Shown in pieces: positions 1-8,452 of a DNA stretch of 64,000 nucleotides (position 1 is the first letter of the stretch; each line of letters opens with the position of its first letter). Source of the DNA: Azospirillum sp. TSH100 (GTDB taxonomy: Bacteria; Pseudomonadota; Alphaproteobacteria; Azospirillales; Azospirillaceae); contig NZ_CP039634.1 of assembly GCF_004923295.1 (NCBI RefSeq), positions 496,001 to 560,000 of the forward strand, given 5' to 3'. The notes below the pieces were generated by a model that searched no databases, was not told where the DNA came from, and saw only the letters and a list, made by a program, of their open reading frames with translations. The position numbers were made by a program, and so were the translations under genes.

Positions 1-512
1 GTCAGCTGGGAAAGCTGGGTCTGCGCGTCGGTCTCCTTGCCGCGGACGGCCTCCTCCTGGCTGGCGCGCAGCTGGGCCAGCGTCTGTTCCTGGCTGGAGC
101 GGAAATCGTCCATCTCCTTGGCCCGCGCCGCCGCAGCGGCTGCCGCCGAAGCCTCGTCCTTCTGGCGCTGAAGCTCCTGCTCCTGTTGACGCAACTCGGC
201 GTCATGCGCCCATTGGCGGGCCTGCGCCTCGGCCTCCAGCTGGGCCTGCTGCTGGCGGGCGGTGGCGGCGGCCTGGGCGCTGCGTTCGGCCGCCGCCGCT
301 TCCTCGCGGTATTTCTGCTCCAGCGCCGCTTGCGCAGCCGCAGCCTGCGCCGCGTCCTGCTGGCGCTTGTACTCAAGCTCGGCAGCGGCCTGTTGCGCCG
401 CCGCCTGCTGCGCGGCGGCGCTGGACTGGCCGGTGCTGGCAGTGCGCACGGTGCCGATGACGGAGTTCGCCAGCGGCAACGCCGTCGTCACCAGGGGAGT
501 TATTCCACCCAT
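1..512 (-). CDS. Phage coiled-coil protein, truncated by window edge
   Basis: The reading frame is open from an ATG at 512 to the left edge of the window, so the C-terminus is missing (about 170 residues visible). After a short hydrophobic N-terminus (MGGITPLVTTALPLANSV) the protein is almost wholly Ala/Gln/Glu/Arg-rich, as in a long coiled coil. Its ATG overlaps the stop of the upstream tail-tubular-like gene in a TGATG, so the two are translationally coupled. In T7-like phages the position after the second tail tubular gene is held by internal virion proteins, which makes an internal core protein plausible. That role is inference from position only; no specific family is recognised. Confidence 0.6.
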   Translation of the reverse strand, partial: MGGITPLVTTALPLANSVIGTVRTASTGQSSAAAQQAAAQQAAAELEYKRQQDAAQAAAAQAALEQKYREEAAAAERSAQAAATARQQQAQLEAEAQARQWAHDAELRQQEQELQRQKDEASAAAAAAARAKEMDDFRSSQEQTLAQLRASQEEAVRGKETDAQTQLSQL

Positions 513-2407
513 CAGTCATTCACCTTCAGTTCCATGGTCACGGAAAGCAGCGTGAAAGGCAGCGGCGCATCCTGTTCGATGCGCCAAAGCGGCAGGTCGG
601 TGTCATGGCGCCAGCCGAGCGCCCGCAGCCGGCGGTCGCCGGACACACGCGGCGGCACCCCGCCGGCCGGTTGCGGCCCGAGCCGGTGAAGCGGAAGTTC
701 CTGCAACCCGCGCCCAAGATCGACGCGCAGCGCCGCCGTCTCCTCCAGCCGGAAGGTGACGGCGACCAGCCGGACGAGGTCCGCCCCGGTCGCCTGCCCC
801 AGCAGGTTGGGCGGCAGCGGCTCGATCCGGTGGGTGTAGGGCAGCCCGATCTCCACCTTGCGGGCCGGCGGGTCGAGCGTGACGCTGCCGGCCTGGATGG
901 TGGCGGGATTGCGGATCACCCCGTCGGCGACGATGGCGACCGTCCGCCCCTCCAGATGCGCCAGCCCGCTCCAGACGGCAGTGGCCTCAGCCCGTTCCGC
1001 CGTGATCGCGGCGTCGAGATTCAGCGTGTCGTCGAACCGCTCGACGGTCCAGACGCCGCGCCGCTCGACCAACGCATAGACCTCGTCCCCCACCGCTGCG
1101 ACGGAACGCACCGCCCCGTCGGTCTCCAGCAGGGTCCAGGCAGTGACGTCCTCCGCCCGGTAGGCGGTCAGCGCCCCCAGCGTGCCGTCCTCCATCGCCA
1201 CGAACAGCAGCCGGCGGTTCTGGTCGTAATCCTGGTCTCGCGGGCTCGCCACCAGATGGCGGGCCAGCAGGGCGAGGTCGTTGGCCTGATAGGCCGCCTC
1301 GGTGTCGGTGTAGAGGAATTCGCGGATTTCGCGCCGGTTGCGCGGCACGAACAGAGTCGCCCCCTCCACGTCGCGCGGCGGGATGGCGCGGTCCATCGGC
1401 GAACCGATGCGCGTCTGCCGGTTGACCTGCATGCTCTGCGGGGTCAGCGGGTCGCCGGTCACCATATATTCGGCGCCCGAGGTGAAGACCTGCAGATGCC
1501 GGCCGGAGAAGACGGCGCGCACCGCGTTCACCTGATCGGACAGGATGCCGAACTCGATGGCCTGATCGTCCAGTCCCTCCCCCAGATCGAAGTTCCAGAT
1601 CTGGGCGGAGCGCGACAGCCACAGCCGGTTGGGCAGGTCGCGCGAGCCGCCGATGACCAGCCGGTCCTGATGGAAGGCCGCCGACACCGGCCAGCCCCGC
1701 AAGGCGGAGAAGGCCTGCTCCTCCCACTGCGTCGTCGGCTGGGTGTCGGCCAGCGCCTCCTTCACCGTCGCGTTGACCTGCGTCGCCGACACCACGCCGG
1801 TCACCAGCAGCTGCTTGCCCTTGATGCGGAGGCGGGTGCCGTCCTGGCGCGGATCGAACACCGGAGCCGACGCGGTGACGGTGATGGCCCCCGTCGTCCC
1901 TGACGGCGTCAGCGTCACCGCCGGATCGCCGAAGCGATGGAAGGGGATGCGCAGCAACTCCCCCTCCACCGCGAAGGCCCACTCCGCCAGCGTCCAGATC
2001 CCATCGTCGCCACGCATCAGCTTGCGCGGCGGCAGGTCGGGATGGCAGACCAGCAGCGTATCGGCGCTCTGCGTCCAGGTGATCTGCGCCAGTTGCGTCA
2101 ACGTCCAGGGTGCTGCGACCGAGACGAGCTTCGACCCGCCCTGGAACACGTCGATCCGACGGTCGGTGAAGACCAGCAGATAGGTCTGTTCGCTGTTGCG
2201 CTCGAACGCCACCAGCCGGCCGTCGCCGGGGGCCAGCGCGGTGAAGGCGAGCCCCGACCGCCGCGTCACCCCGCCGGTCGGGTCGATGAACAGGTTGCGC
2301 AGCGCCAGCGCGCCATTGTCGTAAGCCTTGAGATCGCCGCGCCCCAGCAGGCGGCGCGACACCTCGCCGGCGGTGAAGTTGGTCTTCACCTGATGCAGCC
2401 GCCCCAT
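512..2407 (-). CDS. Phage tail tubular protein B-like (T7 gp12-like nozzle)
   Basis: A 631-residue protein starting MGRLHQVKTNFTAGEVS. The N-terminus (FTAGEVSRRLLGRGDLKAYD, then NLFIDPTGGVTRRSGL) has the look of podoviral tail nozzle/tail tubular B proteins, which open with a request for many short beta segments and a conserved RxG motif. In T7-like virions this protein forms the lower tail tube through which DNA leaves. The ATG at 2407 overlaps the stop of the preceding tail-tubular-A-like gene (TGATG), which fixes the start; the same frame stays open upstream but that part is a shadow. Family assignment is by motif memory and gene order, not by a search. Confidence 0.72.
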   Translation of the reverse strand: MGRLHQVKTNFTAGEVSRRLLGRGDLKAYDNGALALRNLFIDPTGGVTRRSGLAFTALAPGDGRLVAFERNSEQTYLLVFTDRRIDVFQGGSKLVSVAAPWTLTQLAQITWTQSADTLLVCHPDLPPRKLMRGDDGIWTLAEWAFAVEGELLRIPFHRFGDPAVTLTPSGTTGAITVTASAPVFDPRQDGTRLRIKGKQLLVTGVVSATQVNATVKEALADTQPTTQWEEQAFSALRGWPVSAAFHQDRLVIGGSRDLPNRLWLSRSAQIWNFDLGEGLDDQAIEFGILSDQVNAVRAVFSGRHLQVFTSGAEYMVTGDPLTPQSMQVNRQTRIGSPMDRAIPPRDVEGATLFVPRNRREIREFLYTDTEAAYQANDLALLARHLVASPRDQDYDQNRRLLFVAMEDGTLGALTAYRAEDVTAWTLLETDGAVRSVAAVGDEVYALVERRGVWTVERFDDTLNLDAAITAERAEATAVWSGLAHLEGRTVAIVADGVIRNPATIQAGSVTLDPPARKVEIGLPYTHRIEPLPPNLLGQATGADLVRLVAVTFRLEETAALRVDLGRGLQELPLHRLGPQPAGGVPPRVSGDRRLRALGWRHDTDLPLWRIEQDAPLPFTLLSVTMELKVND

Positions 2408-2976
2408 CACGCTCTCGCGTCGATCAGGGTGAAGTCCTCGAAGCCGGGCTGGCTGTCCTGCTGGGCGTCGATCTGGCGGGCGCGACGGAATTCGCTCTCG
2501 GCCTGTTGGGCCAGCAGTTCCGCCCGTGTCGAGCTTTCGGTCAGCGGCAGGCAGAACTCGGCGGCCAGCCGGGCGATCAGCGCCTGATCGAAGAAGGCGG
2601 GGAACTCCTCCGCCGCCGGGCGGCCGATGTAGGACAGGGTGACGGTGCCGGCATCGCACAGCAGGGCACGGCCATTGATGCGATAGGACAGGCCGCGCCC
2701 CCGCCCGTCGCCGCCCGCCCCCAACGCCCGCAGGAAATCGGCCGGCAGCTGGAAGGCGTTGGCATAATCGGCGACCGGCGGCTCGGCCAGCCGCGGCAGC
2801 GTGGCCAGCACGCTGGCGAAGCTCCAGGCGTTGGCCGACAGCAGCGCATCGCGCGTCGGGCCGTAGAGGGCGGCGGCCACCTCCGCCTCGGCGGATCCGT
2901 CGTCGAAGGAAGCGATGGCGGTGGCGCCGAGTTTGATCAGTGCACGGCCGCACAGGCCGATGGCGGTCAGGGCCAT
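2407..2976 (-). CDS. Phage tail tubular protein A-like (T7 gp11-like adaptor)
   Basis: A 189-residue protein beginning MALTAIGLCGRALIKLGA. Such proteins sit between portal and nozzle in T7-like phages and form the head-tail adaptor ring. The opening helix with a small-residue pattern, the segment AEVAAALYGPTRDALLSANA and a following W-S-F are typical of this family (AAALYGPTRDALL corresponds to the usual 'ry-x-x-x-R-d-x-lL' helix). A GGGAGA ribosome site lies about 8 bases before the ATG. The gene is followed without a gap by the nozzle-like gene and preceded by the 90-aa gene and capsid gene, the order seen in T7-like structural modules. Confidence 0.75.
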   Translation of the reverse strand: MALTAIGLCGRALIKLGATAIASFDDGSAEAEVAAALYGPTRDALLSANAWSFASVLATLPRLAEPPVADYANAFQLPADFLRALGAGGDGRGRGLSYRINGRALLCDAGTVTLSYIGRPAAEEFPAFFDQALIARLAAEFCLPLTESSTRAELLAQQAESEFRRARQIDAQQDSQPGFEDFTLIDARA

Positions 2977-3039
2977 GGACGGTCTCCCGTTGCGGGGTTT
3001 GCGGAGGCACCGGCGATCCGGCGCCGCCGCCTCGACGGA

Positions 3040-3312
3040 TCAGTCGCTGTTGACGCTACCGAACGGCGTCAGGTTAGCGACATCGACCGTCCCGTTGGCG
3101 CTGGCCGCCACCACCAGCATGCCGGTGGCGGGGGCGGCGCTGCCGACAGCACAGTTGGCCAGCAGCATGTCGCCCACCCGCAGCAGATCGGCCGCCCCGT
3201 TGAAATAGCCGGCGGTGTCGACATCGGTCGCCACGTCACGTGTGGTGTAGTGCCAGAGCGTGAAGCCGTTCGCATAGGCGAGCACACTCAAATCCTTGGA
3301 CGCATAGGCCAT
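3040..3312 (-). CDS. Small phage structural-module protein (90 aa)
   Basis: A 90-residue protein, MAYASKDLSVLAYANGFTL at its start, lying between the capsid gene and the tail-tubular-A-like gene on the same strand. It is rich in Gly, Ala, Val and Thr with a beta-like periodicity and has no membrane segment or Cys pair beyond one Cys. Position directly downstream of the capsid gene is common for head decoration or head-completion proteins, but nothing in the sequence proves that. The start is supported by a CGGAGA site shortly upstream. Confidence 0.6.
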   Translation of the reverse strand: MAYASKDLSVLAYANGFTLWHYTTRDVATDVDTAGYFNGAADLLRVGDMLLANCAVGSAAPATGMLVVAASANGTVDVANLTPFGSVNSD

Positions 3313-3372
3313 GGATCGAAGTCTCCGGATTGTATGGGGATGCGGGAGGGAGGAGGGATCACCCTCCTCCGC

Positions 3373-4191
3373 TCAGCTTTCCAGGCAGCGCAGGGTCACC
3401 ACCCCGGTGGTGTCGATCAGCGCGGCGCCCTGGCTCATCATGTTGTTGACGAAGTGCGCCGCGCGGTCGCCGTGCCAGGTGATGTCGGTCTTCACGTCGG
3501 CACCGGCCGCGTGGCCGACCGCCGTCTTGTGATACCAGTGGCAGAGCCGGACATTGCCGCTCAGCGTCAGGCCGGAATGCGGCAGCCACAGCGTGCCGAG
3601 CCAGCGCTTGGCCTGGGTGCCGCGCCAGGGCAGCTCGTCGGTGCCGACATAATCGGAACTGGCGAACTCCTCGATGCCCAGCAGTTGGCTCCACTGCTTC
3701 CAGCCGACGACGGCATAGCGCTGGCCATCGTCCGGCACGTCCGCTTCGCCCATCATCTCGAAAGCGGTCAGGATCTTGGCCTTGGTCAGCCCGTCGGCAG
3801 CGCTGGCGGCGTAGTTGACGGATTTGTTCAGTTCGGCGATCAGCAGTTCGTCGGTCTTGCGGCCCAGCGCATAGGCGCCGGCATTGGCGATGATCTGGCG
3901 CTCGTCGATGTTGGTCTTCAACTCGTCCAGCCGGTCGACCCAGTCGCCGGCATAGAAGTCGTACAGCGCGCATTCCACCGGCGTGTGGTCCAGATTCATC
4001 ACCGGAACCGCACCGTGGCGCGACTTGGTGGAGGCGGCACCCTTGCCCACCTTCTGGAAGACGGTGGAGGCGCCCTGGACATTGTTCTTGCTGCGCACGG
4101 TGTTGCGCAGCTTGGAGCCCATGCGCTGATAGGCCTCGTGGACCTCGCGCTCGAACTGCTTGACGAACGCCTGGGCGATCGTGGTCGACAT
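3373..4191 (-). CDS. Phage major capsid protein
   Basis: A 272-residue protein with an extended N-terminal helix rich in Arg/Lys/Gln (FVKQFEREVHEAYQRMGSKL) and a C-terminal beta-rich part ending in TGVVTLRCLES. It contains segments typical of podovirus-type capsid proteins (QKVGKGAAST near residue 47, then VPVMNLDHTPVE, and RKTDELLIAEL in the spine-like helix). The start is supported by a GAAAGGA ribosome site 10 bases upstream. It is the first gene of the module in the direction of transcription; portal, scaffold and terminase genes that would normally precede it are not present between it and the fur operon. Confidence 0.72.
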   Translation of the reverse strand: MSTTIAQAFVKQFEREVHEAYQRMGSKLRNTVRSKNNVQGASTVFQKVGKGAASTKSRHGAVPVMNLDHTPVECALYDFYAGDWVDRLDELKTNIDERQIIANAGAYALGRKTDELLIAELNKSVNYAASAADGLTKAKILTAFEMMGEADVPDDGQRYAVVGWKQWSQLLGIEEFASSDYVGTDELPWRGTQAKRWLGTLWLPHSGLTLSGNVRLCHWYHKTAVGHAAGADVKTDITWHGDRAAHFVNNMMSQGAALIDTTGVVTLRCLES

Positions 4192-4314
4192 GGGTGTGTT
4201 TTCCTTTCGCGTTCCTGCGGATCCCGCGGGGAGAGTGGCGGGGGACTCGTTCCGCCACCCGGTTGTCGGGGGTGCGTGCGGGACGCAGCGCCGGCCGCGG
4301 GCGGAACGCGAAAA

Positions 4315-4360
4315 CGAAAAGGGCCGGCCGGACTTTGAAGTGTCCGGCCGGCCCTTTTCG
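4315..4360. terminator. Perfect 19-bp inverted repeat, bidirectional terminator candidate
   Basis: Arms at 4315-4333 and 4342-4360 are exact complements, separated by eight bases (TTTGAAGT). Each arm starts with CGAAAAGGG or its complement, so an A-run precedes and a T-run follows the GC-rich stem on either strand. It lies downstream of the fur/74-aa operon and upstream of the phage capsid gene, both on the minus strand, so it probably stops read-through from the host operon into the phage module. Confidence 0.65.
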
Positions 4361-4481
4361 GACCGAAGCGAGGGGGGAGCTTTGGAGCTGTCGGGCGGCT
4401 GGTCCGAAGGGGGGACCGGTCGCCTTGACAGGAGTGGTTTTAGGATTTTATGCGGATCCGATCAAGGACTATTTTCACACG

Positions 4482-4706
4482 TCAATGCCGGACCGGCCCC
4501 GCCACCCAATGGCTGACGATGGTCTCCGCCTGAGCCGGCGGGATCTCCGGATGGTGGTAGCGGTACACGGTCACCGCCGCCTCCAGCGCATAGCGTTCCG
4601 GCTGGCCGCAGCGACACAGGCCGGAGTAGCAGCGCTGAACCGCATCACGGCAGGCGATGGCGTCGGCGATCGGCTGGTCGGCCTCAGGAAAACGGGGACC
4701 GGTCAT
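4482..4706 (-). CDS. Small Cys-containing protein translationally coupled to fur
   Basis: A 74-residue protein (MTGPRFPEADQPIADAIACR at the start) with four cysteines at 19, 26, 31 and 33, the last two in CRC, and several histidines near the C-terminus (YRYHHPE, SHW, VRH). It overlaps the end of fur by four bases (ATGA), so it is very probably co-translated with it. There is no signal peptide or membrane segment. I do not recognise a named family. Metal binding or a role linked to Fur is possible from composition and context, but that is inference. Confidence 0.65.
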   Translation of the reverse strand: MTGPRFPEADQPIADAIACRDAVQRCYSGLCRCGQPERYALEAAVTVYRYHHPEIPPAQAETIVSHWVAGPVRH

Positions 4707-5149
4707 GGACGCTCCTCCTCTTCCCGGATGCCGTCGGCCGCGTCGTCCAGCGGCACGCCGTAGATTTCCAGCCGGTGGCCGACGATCTTGTAACCAAGCT
4801 CGCGCGCGATCCGCTCCTTCATCGCCTCCAGTTCCGGGCTGGCGAATTCGATGATCCGGCCGGTGCGGGTATCGATCAGATGGTGGTGGTGGTCGGCCGT
4901 CGCCTCCTCGTACCGCGCGCGGCCGTCGCCCAGGTCGACACGCTCGATCACCTGCGCGTCCTCCAGCAGCCGCATGGTGCGGTACACCGTGGCGATGGAG
5001 ATGCGCGGGTCGATCTGCACGGCGCGGCGATGCACCTCCTCGACGTCGGGATGGTCGTCCGCCTCCGACAGCACCTGCGAGATGACCCGGCGCTGACCGG
5101 TCATCTTAAGCCCCTTCTCCATGCACAACGCTTCCAGACGCGACGTCAT
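4703..5149 (-). CDS. fur: Fur family metal-responsive repressor (Fur/Mur type)
   Basis: A 148-residue protein with the Fur layout: N-terminal winged helix (residues 1-80, with TGQRRVISQVL and ISIATVYRTMRLLED as the recognition region) and a C-terminal metal-binding dimer domain with the HHHH run at 87-90 followed by LIDTRTGRIIEF. Fur proteins bind Fe(II) or Mn(II) and repress uptake genes. The CxxC structural-zinc pair that follows this histidine run in enterobacterial Fur is absent, as is usual for alphaproteobacterial Fur/Mur. It is divergent from sodC and followed by the coupled 74-aa gene. Whether it senses iron or manganese cannot be told from sequence alone. Confidence 0.9.
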   Translation of the reverse strand: MTSRLEALCMEKGLKMTGQRRVISQVLSEADDHPDVEEVHRRAVQIDPRISIATVYRTMRLLEDAQVIERVDLGDGRARYEEATADHHHHLIDTRTGRIIEFASPELEAMKERIARELGYKIVGHRLEIYGVPLDDAADGIREEEERP

Positions 5150-5304
5150 AACCCCAACCCTGGTCTTTGCTTGCCGATACCCCCATCATACTGAAAACCG
5201 TTCGCAATCCCAGAGCGGTTTCGCAGCGGCGCAAAGTCGCGAACCCGCCGGCACCGTCTCGTGTCGGCCCAGGACGCCAACAGTCAAACGGAGGACCCAC
5301 TGGA

Positions 5305-5847
5305 ATGCCCCGTATCCTGTCCCTTACCCCGGCCCTGCTGGTTGCCGGCTTCTGCCTGGCGGGCACACCGGCCCTGGCGCAGCAGTCCGCCCCCGCACCG
5401 GCTCCCGCCGCCCAGGCCGCCATCGCCGATGCGCAGGGCAAGCCGCTGGGCACCGTCACCTTCACCAAGTTCCCGCATGGCATCCTGGTGCATGGCCAGT
5501 TGGAAGGGCTGCCGCCGGGCTGGCACGGCATCCACATCCATGAAAACGGCGCCTGCACCCCCGATTTCAAGGCGGCCGGCGGCCATTTCGGCGCCCAGGG
5601 CTCCAAGCACGGGCTGGAGGCCGAGCACATGCACTATGGTGAGCTTCCCAACATCTGGGCCAACGAGTCCGGCAAGGCCGGGTTCGAGGCGATCACCCAC
5701 ATGGTGACCCTGACCGACGGCGCCGACGGCCTGTTCAAGCAGGGCGGCACCTCGATCATCATCCACGCCCAGCCCGACGATTACCTCAGCCAGCCGGCCG
5801 GCAATTCCGGCGACCGCCTCGCCTGCGGCGTCATCAAGAAGCCGTAA
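5305..5847 (+). CDS. sodC: Periplasmic Cu/Zn superoxide dismutase
   Basis: A 180-residue protein that dismutes superoxide in the periplasm. Residues 1-25 are a Sec signal peptide (cleavage after ALA). Copper ligands H77 and H79 lie in GIHIHENGAC; the bridging and zinc histidines are H94, H102 and H110; a further copper ligand is H154. C84 and C174 would make the conserved disulfide, and R171 (GDRLACGVI) is the active-site arginine. The zinc-ligand Asp of the usual GDLPN motif reads GELPN here (E113). The ATG at 5305 has GGAGGA ten bases upstream; the longer in-frame start at 5167 would bury the signal peptide. It is divergent from fur, so metal-dependent control is plausible. Confidence 0.92.
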   Translation: MPRILSLTPALLVAGFCLAGTPALAQQSAPAPAPAAQAAIADAQGKPLGTVTFTKFPHGILVHGQLEGLPPGWHGIHIHENGACTPDFKAAGGHFGAQGSKHGLEAEHMHYGELPNIWANESGKAGFEAITHMVTLTDGADGLFKQGGTSIIIHAQPDDYLSQPAGNSGDRLACGVIKKP

Positions 5848-6177
5848 GCGTCGGCGGACGGCACCAGGGCGCGGCCATATGCCGCAAAAGCGCGGCGGCG
5901 GCTCGCGCCCTCTCCCTTCCGGTCCGACCTCCGCCGGCTCAATGCGAATCGGGGCGAATCGGGCGGCGCACCCCTGCCGCGCGCCGAGTTTGCTTGCCAA
6001 ATCAAGCCGCCGGCCCTATCTGTCCGGGGTCGGACGGCGCCCGGCGCCGCGCGAGCCCGCGCAGGCACCTGATCGCCCGCCGCCCGACGGCTCCGCGCCA
6101 ACCCGCCGCGGAGCGCGCAAGCCCGGCCGCTCCCTCCTGGCGCGGCCCCCATTCTGGTGACCAGGACCATCGCTTCC
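5848..6177. other. Intergenic region sodC-rhlE (330 bp)
   Basis: This stretch holds no convincing gene. It is very GC-rich, with several open but composition-driven frames. I see no clear terminator after sodC and no consensus promoter; the rhlE leader must lie in its right part. The sequence just before the rhlE ATG (ACCAGGACC) gives only a weak ribosome site. Confidence 0.4.
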
Positions 6178-7674
6178 ATGACCGAATTTTCCGGCCTCGG
6201 CCTGATCGAGCCTCTTCTGCGCGCCGTCGCGGAGGAGGGATACTCCACGGCCACGCCGATCCAGGCCGGCGCCATCCCGCTTCTGCTGGCCGGCCGCGAC
6301 GTGCTGGGCCTCGCCCAGACCGGCACCGGCAAGACCGCCGCCTTCACGCTGCCGATCCTGCAGCGGCTGTTCCAGAACAAGAAGCGCGTCGCCGCCAAGT
6401 CGCCGCGCGCCCTGATCCTGACCCCGACGCGCGAACTGGCGCTCCAGATCGGCGACAGCTTCACCACCTACGGCCGCCATCTGCCGATCCGCCGCACCGT
6501 CATCCATGGCGGCGTCGGCCAGAGCCCGCAGGTCGCCGCCATCGCCCGCGGGACGGAGGTGCTGATCGCCACCCCCGGCCGCCTGCTCGACCTGATGGCG
6601 CAGAACCACGTCAATCTCGGCGGCATCGAGCTGTTCGTGCTGGACGAGGCCGACCGCATGCTCGACATGGGCTTCATCCGCGACGTGCGGAAGGTGGTGG
6701 CGGTGCTGCCGAAGGAACGGCAGACTCTGCTGTTCTCCGCCACCATGCCCGACGCGGTCGTCGATCTCGCCAACAGCATCCTGACCGATGCCGAGCGCAT
6801 CGAGGTGACGCCGCAATCGACCACGGTGGAGCGCATCAACCAGCGCGTCCTGTTCGTCGACCGCGCCGACAAGCGCCGCCTGCTGGCCGACCTGCTGGCC
6901 GATTCGGCGATGGCCCGCACCATCGTCTTCGCCCGCACCAAGCATGGTGCCGACCGCATCGCCGACCATCTGAAGAAGGCGGGCATCACCGCCGACGCCA
7001 TCCATGGCGACAAGTCGCAGTCGGCCCGCGTCCGCGCGCTGGAGAGCTTCCGCAACGGCGAGCTGCGGGCGCTGGTGGCGACCGACATCGCAGCCCGCGG
7101 CATCGACATCGACGGCATCAGCCACGTCATCAACTTCGACCTGCCGAACGAGCCGGAAAGCTACGTCCACCGCATCGGCCGGACCGCGCGCGCCGGCACC
7201 GACGGCAGTGCCGTGTCCTTCTGCGACCATGAAGAGGTCGGCTATCTGAAGGACATCGAGAAGACGATCCGCCAGCCGATCCCGGCCGACACCACCCACC
7301 CCTATCACGCGGTGGAGGTGGCGCAGATCCACGCCTCGTCCAAGCCGCCGCCCCGCCCCAAGGCGCCGGGCAGCAACCGCAACCAGAACAACCGCAACCA
7401 GCAGCAGGCCCGCCCCGCTGCCGCCCCGAAGGCCACTCCGCGGGCCGCACAACAGCCTGCCAAGGCCCCGCAAGCGGCCAAGGCTCCGCAGAAGGCGGGC
7501 AAACCGGCAGGTGTGCCCCGTCCGGACGCCGCCCGCAACGACCAGAACCGCCACGACCGTCGCCCAGCTCCGCACGCCGTGTCGCACGGCACCGGCAGCG
7601 GCAAGCAGGCGCCGCGCGCGGCTGGCACCCCCGGCGGCAACACCCCGATGCGCCGCAAGCCCAGCGCGGCTTGA
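6178..7674 (+). CDS. rhlE: DEAD-box RNA helicase, RhlE-like
   Basis: A 498-residue ATP-dependent RNA helicase. It shows a Q motif region (YSTATPIQ), Walker A AQTGTGKT, motif Ia [12 protein letters not shown] ([12 protein letters not shown]), SAT, and the helicase C-terminal [10 protein letters not shown]. Residues from about 390 to the end are a low-complexity basic tail rich in Lys, Pro, Ala, Gln and Asn, typical of RhlE/SrmB-type helicases that act in ribosome assembly and RNA decay. The ATG at 6178 is preferred; a GTG 21 bases upstream is also in frame. A strong terminator follows the stop. Confidence 0.9.
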   Translation: MTEFSGLGLIEPLLRAVAEEGYSTATPIQAGAIPLLLAGRDVLGLAQTGTGKTAAFTLPILQRLFQNKKRVAAKSPRALILTPTRELALQIGDSFTTYGRHLPIRRTVIHGGVGQSPQVAAIARGTEVLIATPGRLLDLMAQNHVNLGGIELFVLDEADRMLDMGFIRDVRKVVAVLPKERQTLLFSATMPDAVVDLANSILTDAERIEVTPQSTTVERINQRVLFVDRADKRRLLADLLADSAMARTIVFARTKHGADRIADHLKKAGITADAIHGDKSQSARVRALESFRNGELRALVATDIAARGIDIDGISHVINFDLPNEPESYVHRIGRTARAGTDGSAVSFCDHEEVGYLKDIEKTIRQPIPADTTHPYHAVEVAQIHASSKPPPRPKAPGSNRNQNNRNQQQARPAAAPKATPRAAQQPAKAPQAAKAPQKAGKPAGVPRPDAARNDQNRHDRRPAPHAVSHGTGSGKQAPRAAGTPGGNTPMRRKPSAA

Positions 7675-7694
7675 TCGCGGCGACGCCCGCAAGG

Positions 7695-7728
7695 AAAAGG
7701 CCCCGTCTCTCGCGAGACGGGGCCTTTT
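7695..7728. terminator. Intrinsic terminator between rhlE and gst
   Basis: Perfect 15-bp stem (7695-7709 with 7714-7728), loop TCGC, followed by a run of six T on the plus strand. The left arm begins with AAAA, so it can also serve the convergent gst gene on the minus strand. Confidence 0.88.
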
Positions 7729-7752
7729 TTCATCCACCAGACCGACTGGCTG

Positions 7753-8367
7753 TCAGCCCTGGGCTTCGGCGGCATGAGCCGCCTGCACCGCCGGGCGGGC
7801 GGCGACGCGCTCGGCGAAGACCACCAGATTCGGGAAGGGAGACAGGTCGAAACCAATGCGCGGCAGCCAGCTCAGCACCGTGTAGGCATAGGCGTCGGCG
7901 ACCGTGAAGGTCTCGCCGGTCAGATAAGCCTTGCCCTCCAACTGCTTGTTCAGCACCGCCAGCTTGCCGCCCAGCACCTTGCCGGCGAACTCGCGGTAGC
8001 TGTCGGGCACGAACTCCTTCAGCATCGGGAACAGCGGGACGACGCCCTTGTGCAGCTCCGTGGCGATGAAATTCAGCAGTTCCTGCACGCGGTAGCGCTC
8101 CATCGTGCCCGCCGCCGGGATCAGACCGCTGTCCGGCGCCTTGTCGGCAACATACTGGACGATCACCGCCACCTCGGTCAGGATTCCCGCCTCGCCGAAC
8201 GCCAGGGTCGGCACTTGTCCCTTCGGGTTCACAGCGCGGAAGTCGCTGCCATCGGCCAGCGTCTTGGTGACGAGATCGACCTTGACCAGATCGAAATCCA
8301 GACCGGCCTCGCGCAGCACGATGTGCGGCGCCAGCGAGCAGGCGCCCTGCTTGTAATAGAGCTTCAT
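7753..8367 (-). CDS. gstA: Glutathione S-transferase, beta class (GstA-like)
   Basis: A 204-residue cytosolic GST. The N-terminal thioredoxin-like domain opens MKLYYKQGACSLAPHIVL with the beta-class Cys at position 10, includes the cis-Pro segment KGQVPTL, and is followed by an all-helical C-terminal domain with the N-capping region TGETFTVADAYAYTVL. It conjugates glutathione to electrophiles or binds them. The ATG at 8367 has a GGAG site five bases upstream; an in-frame start 13 codons earlier lacks one. It converges on rhlE over a shared terminator. Confidence 0.88.
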   Translation of the reverse strand: MKLYYKQGACSLAPHIVLREAGLDFDLVKVDLVTKTLADGSDFRAVNPKGQVPTLAFGEAGILTEVAVIVQYVADKAPDSGLIPAAGTMERYRVQELLNFIATELHKGVVPLFPMLKEFVPDSYREFAGKVLGGKLAVLNKQLEGKAYLTGETFTVADAYAYTVLSWLPRIGFDLSPFPNLVVFAERVAARPAVQAAHAAEAQG

Positions 8368-8452
8368 GTCTCCAGAACCCTCTTTTTGGGTGGTTGGCAC
8401 CCCCATGGCTACCCCAAAGGGACCAGCGACGCCAACCTTTCCCGACAGGGAC

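Noticed and set aside
4430..4481. AT-rich patch between hairpin and 74-aa gene as phage attachment site
   Set aside because: No second copy or tRNA-derived sequence is in the window to support att; it may simply be non-coding sequence.
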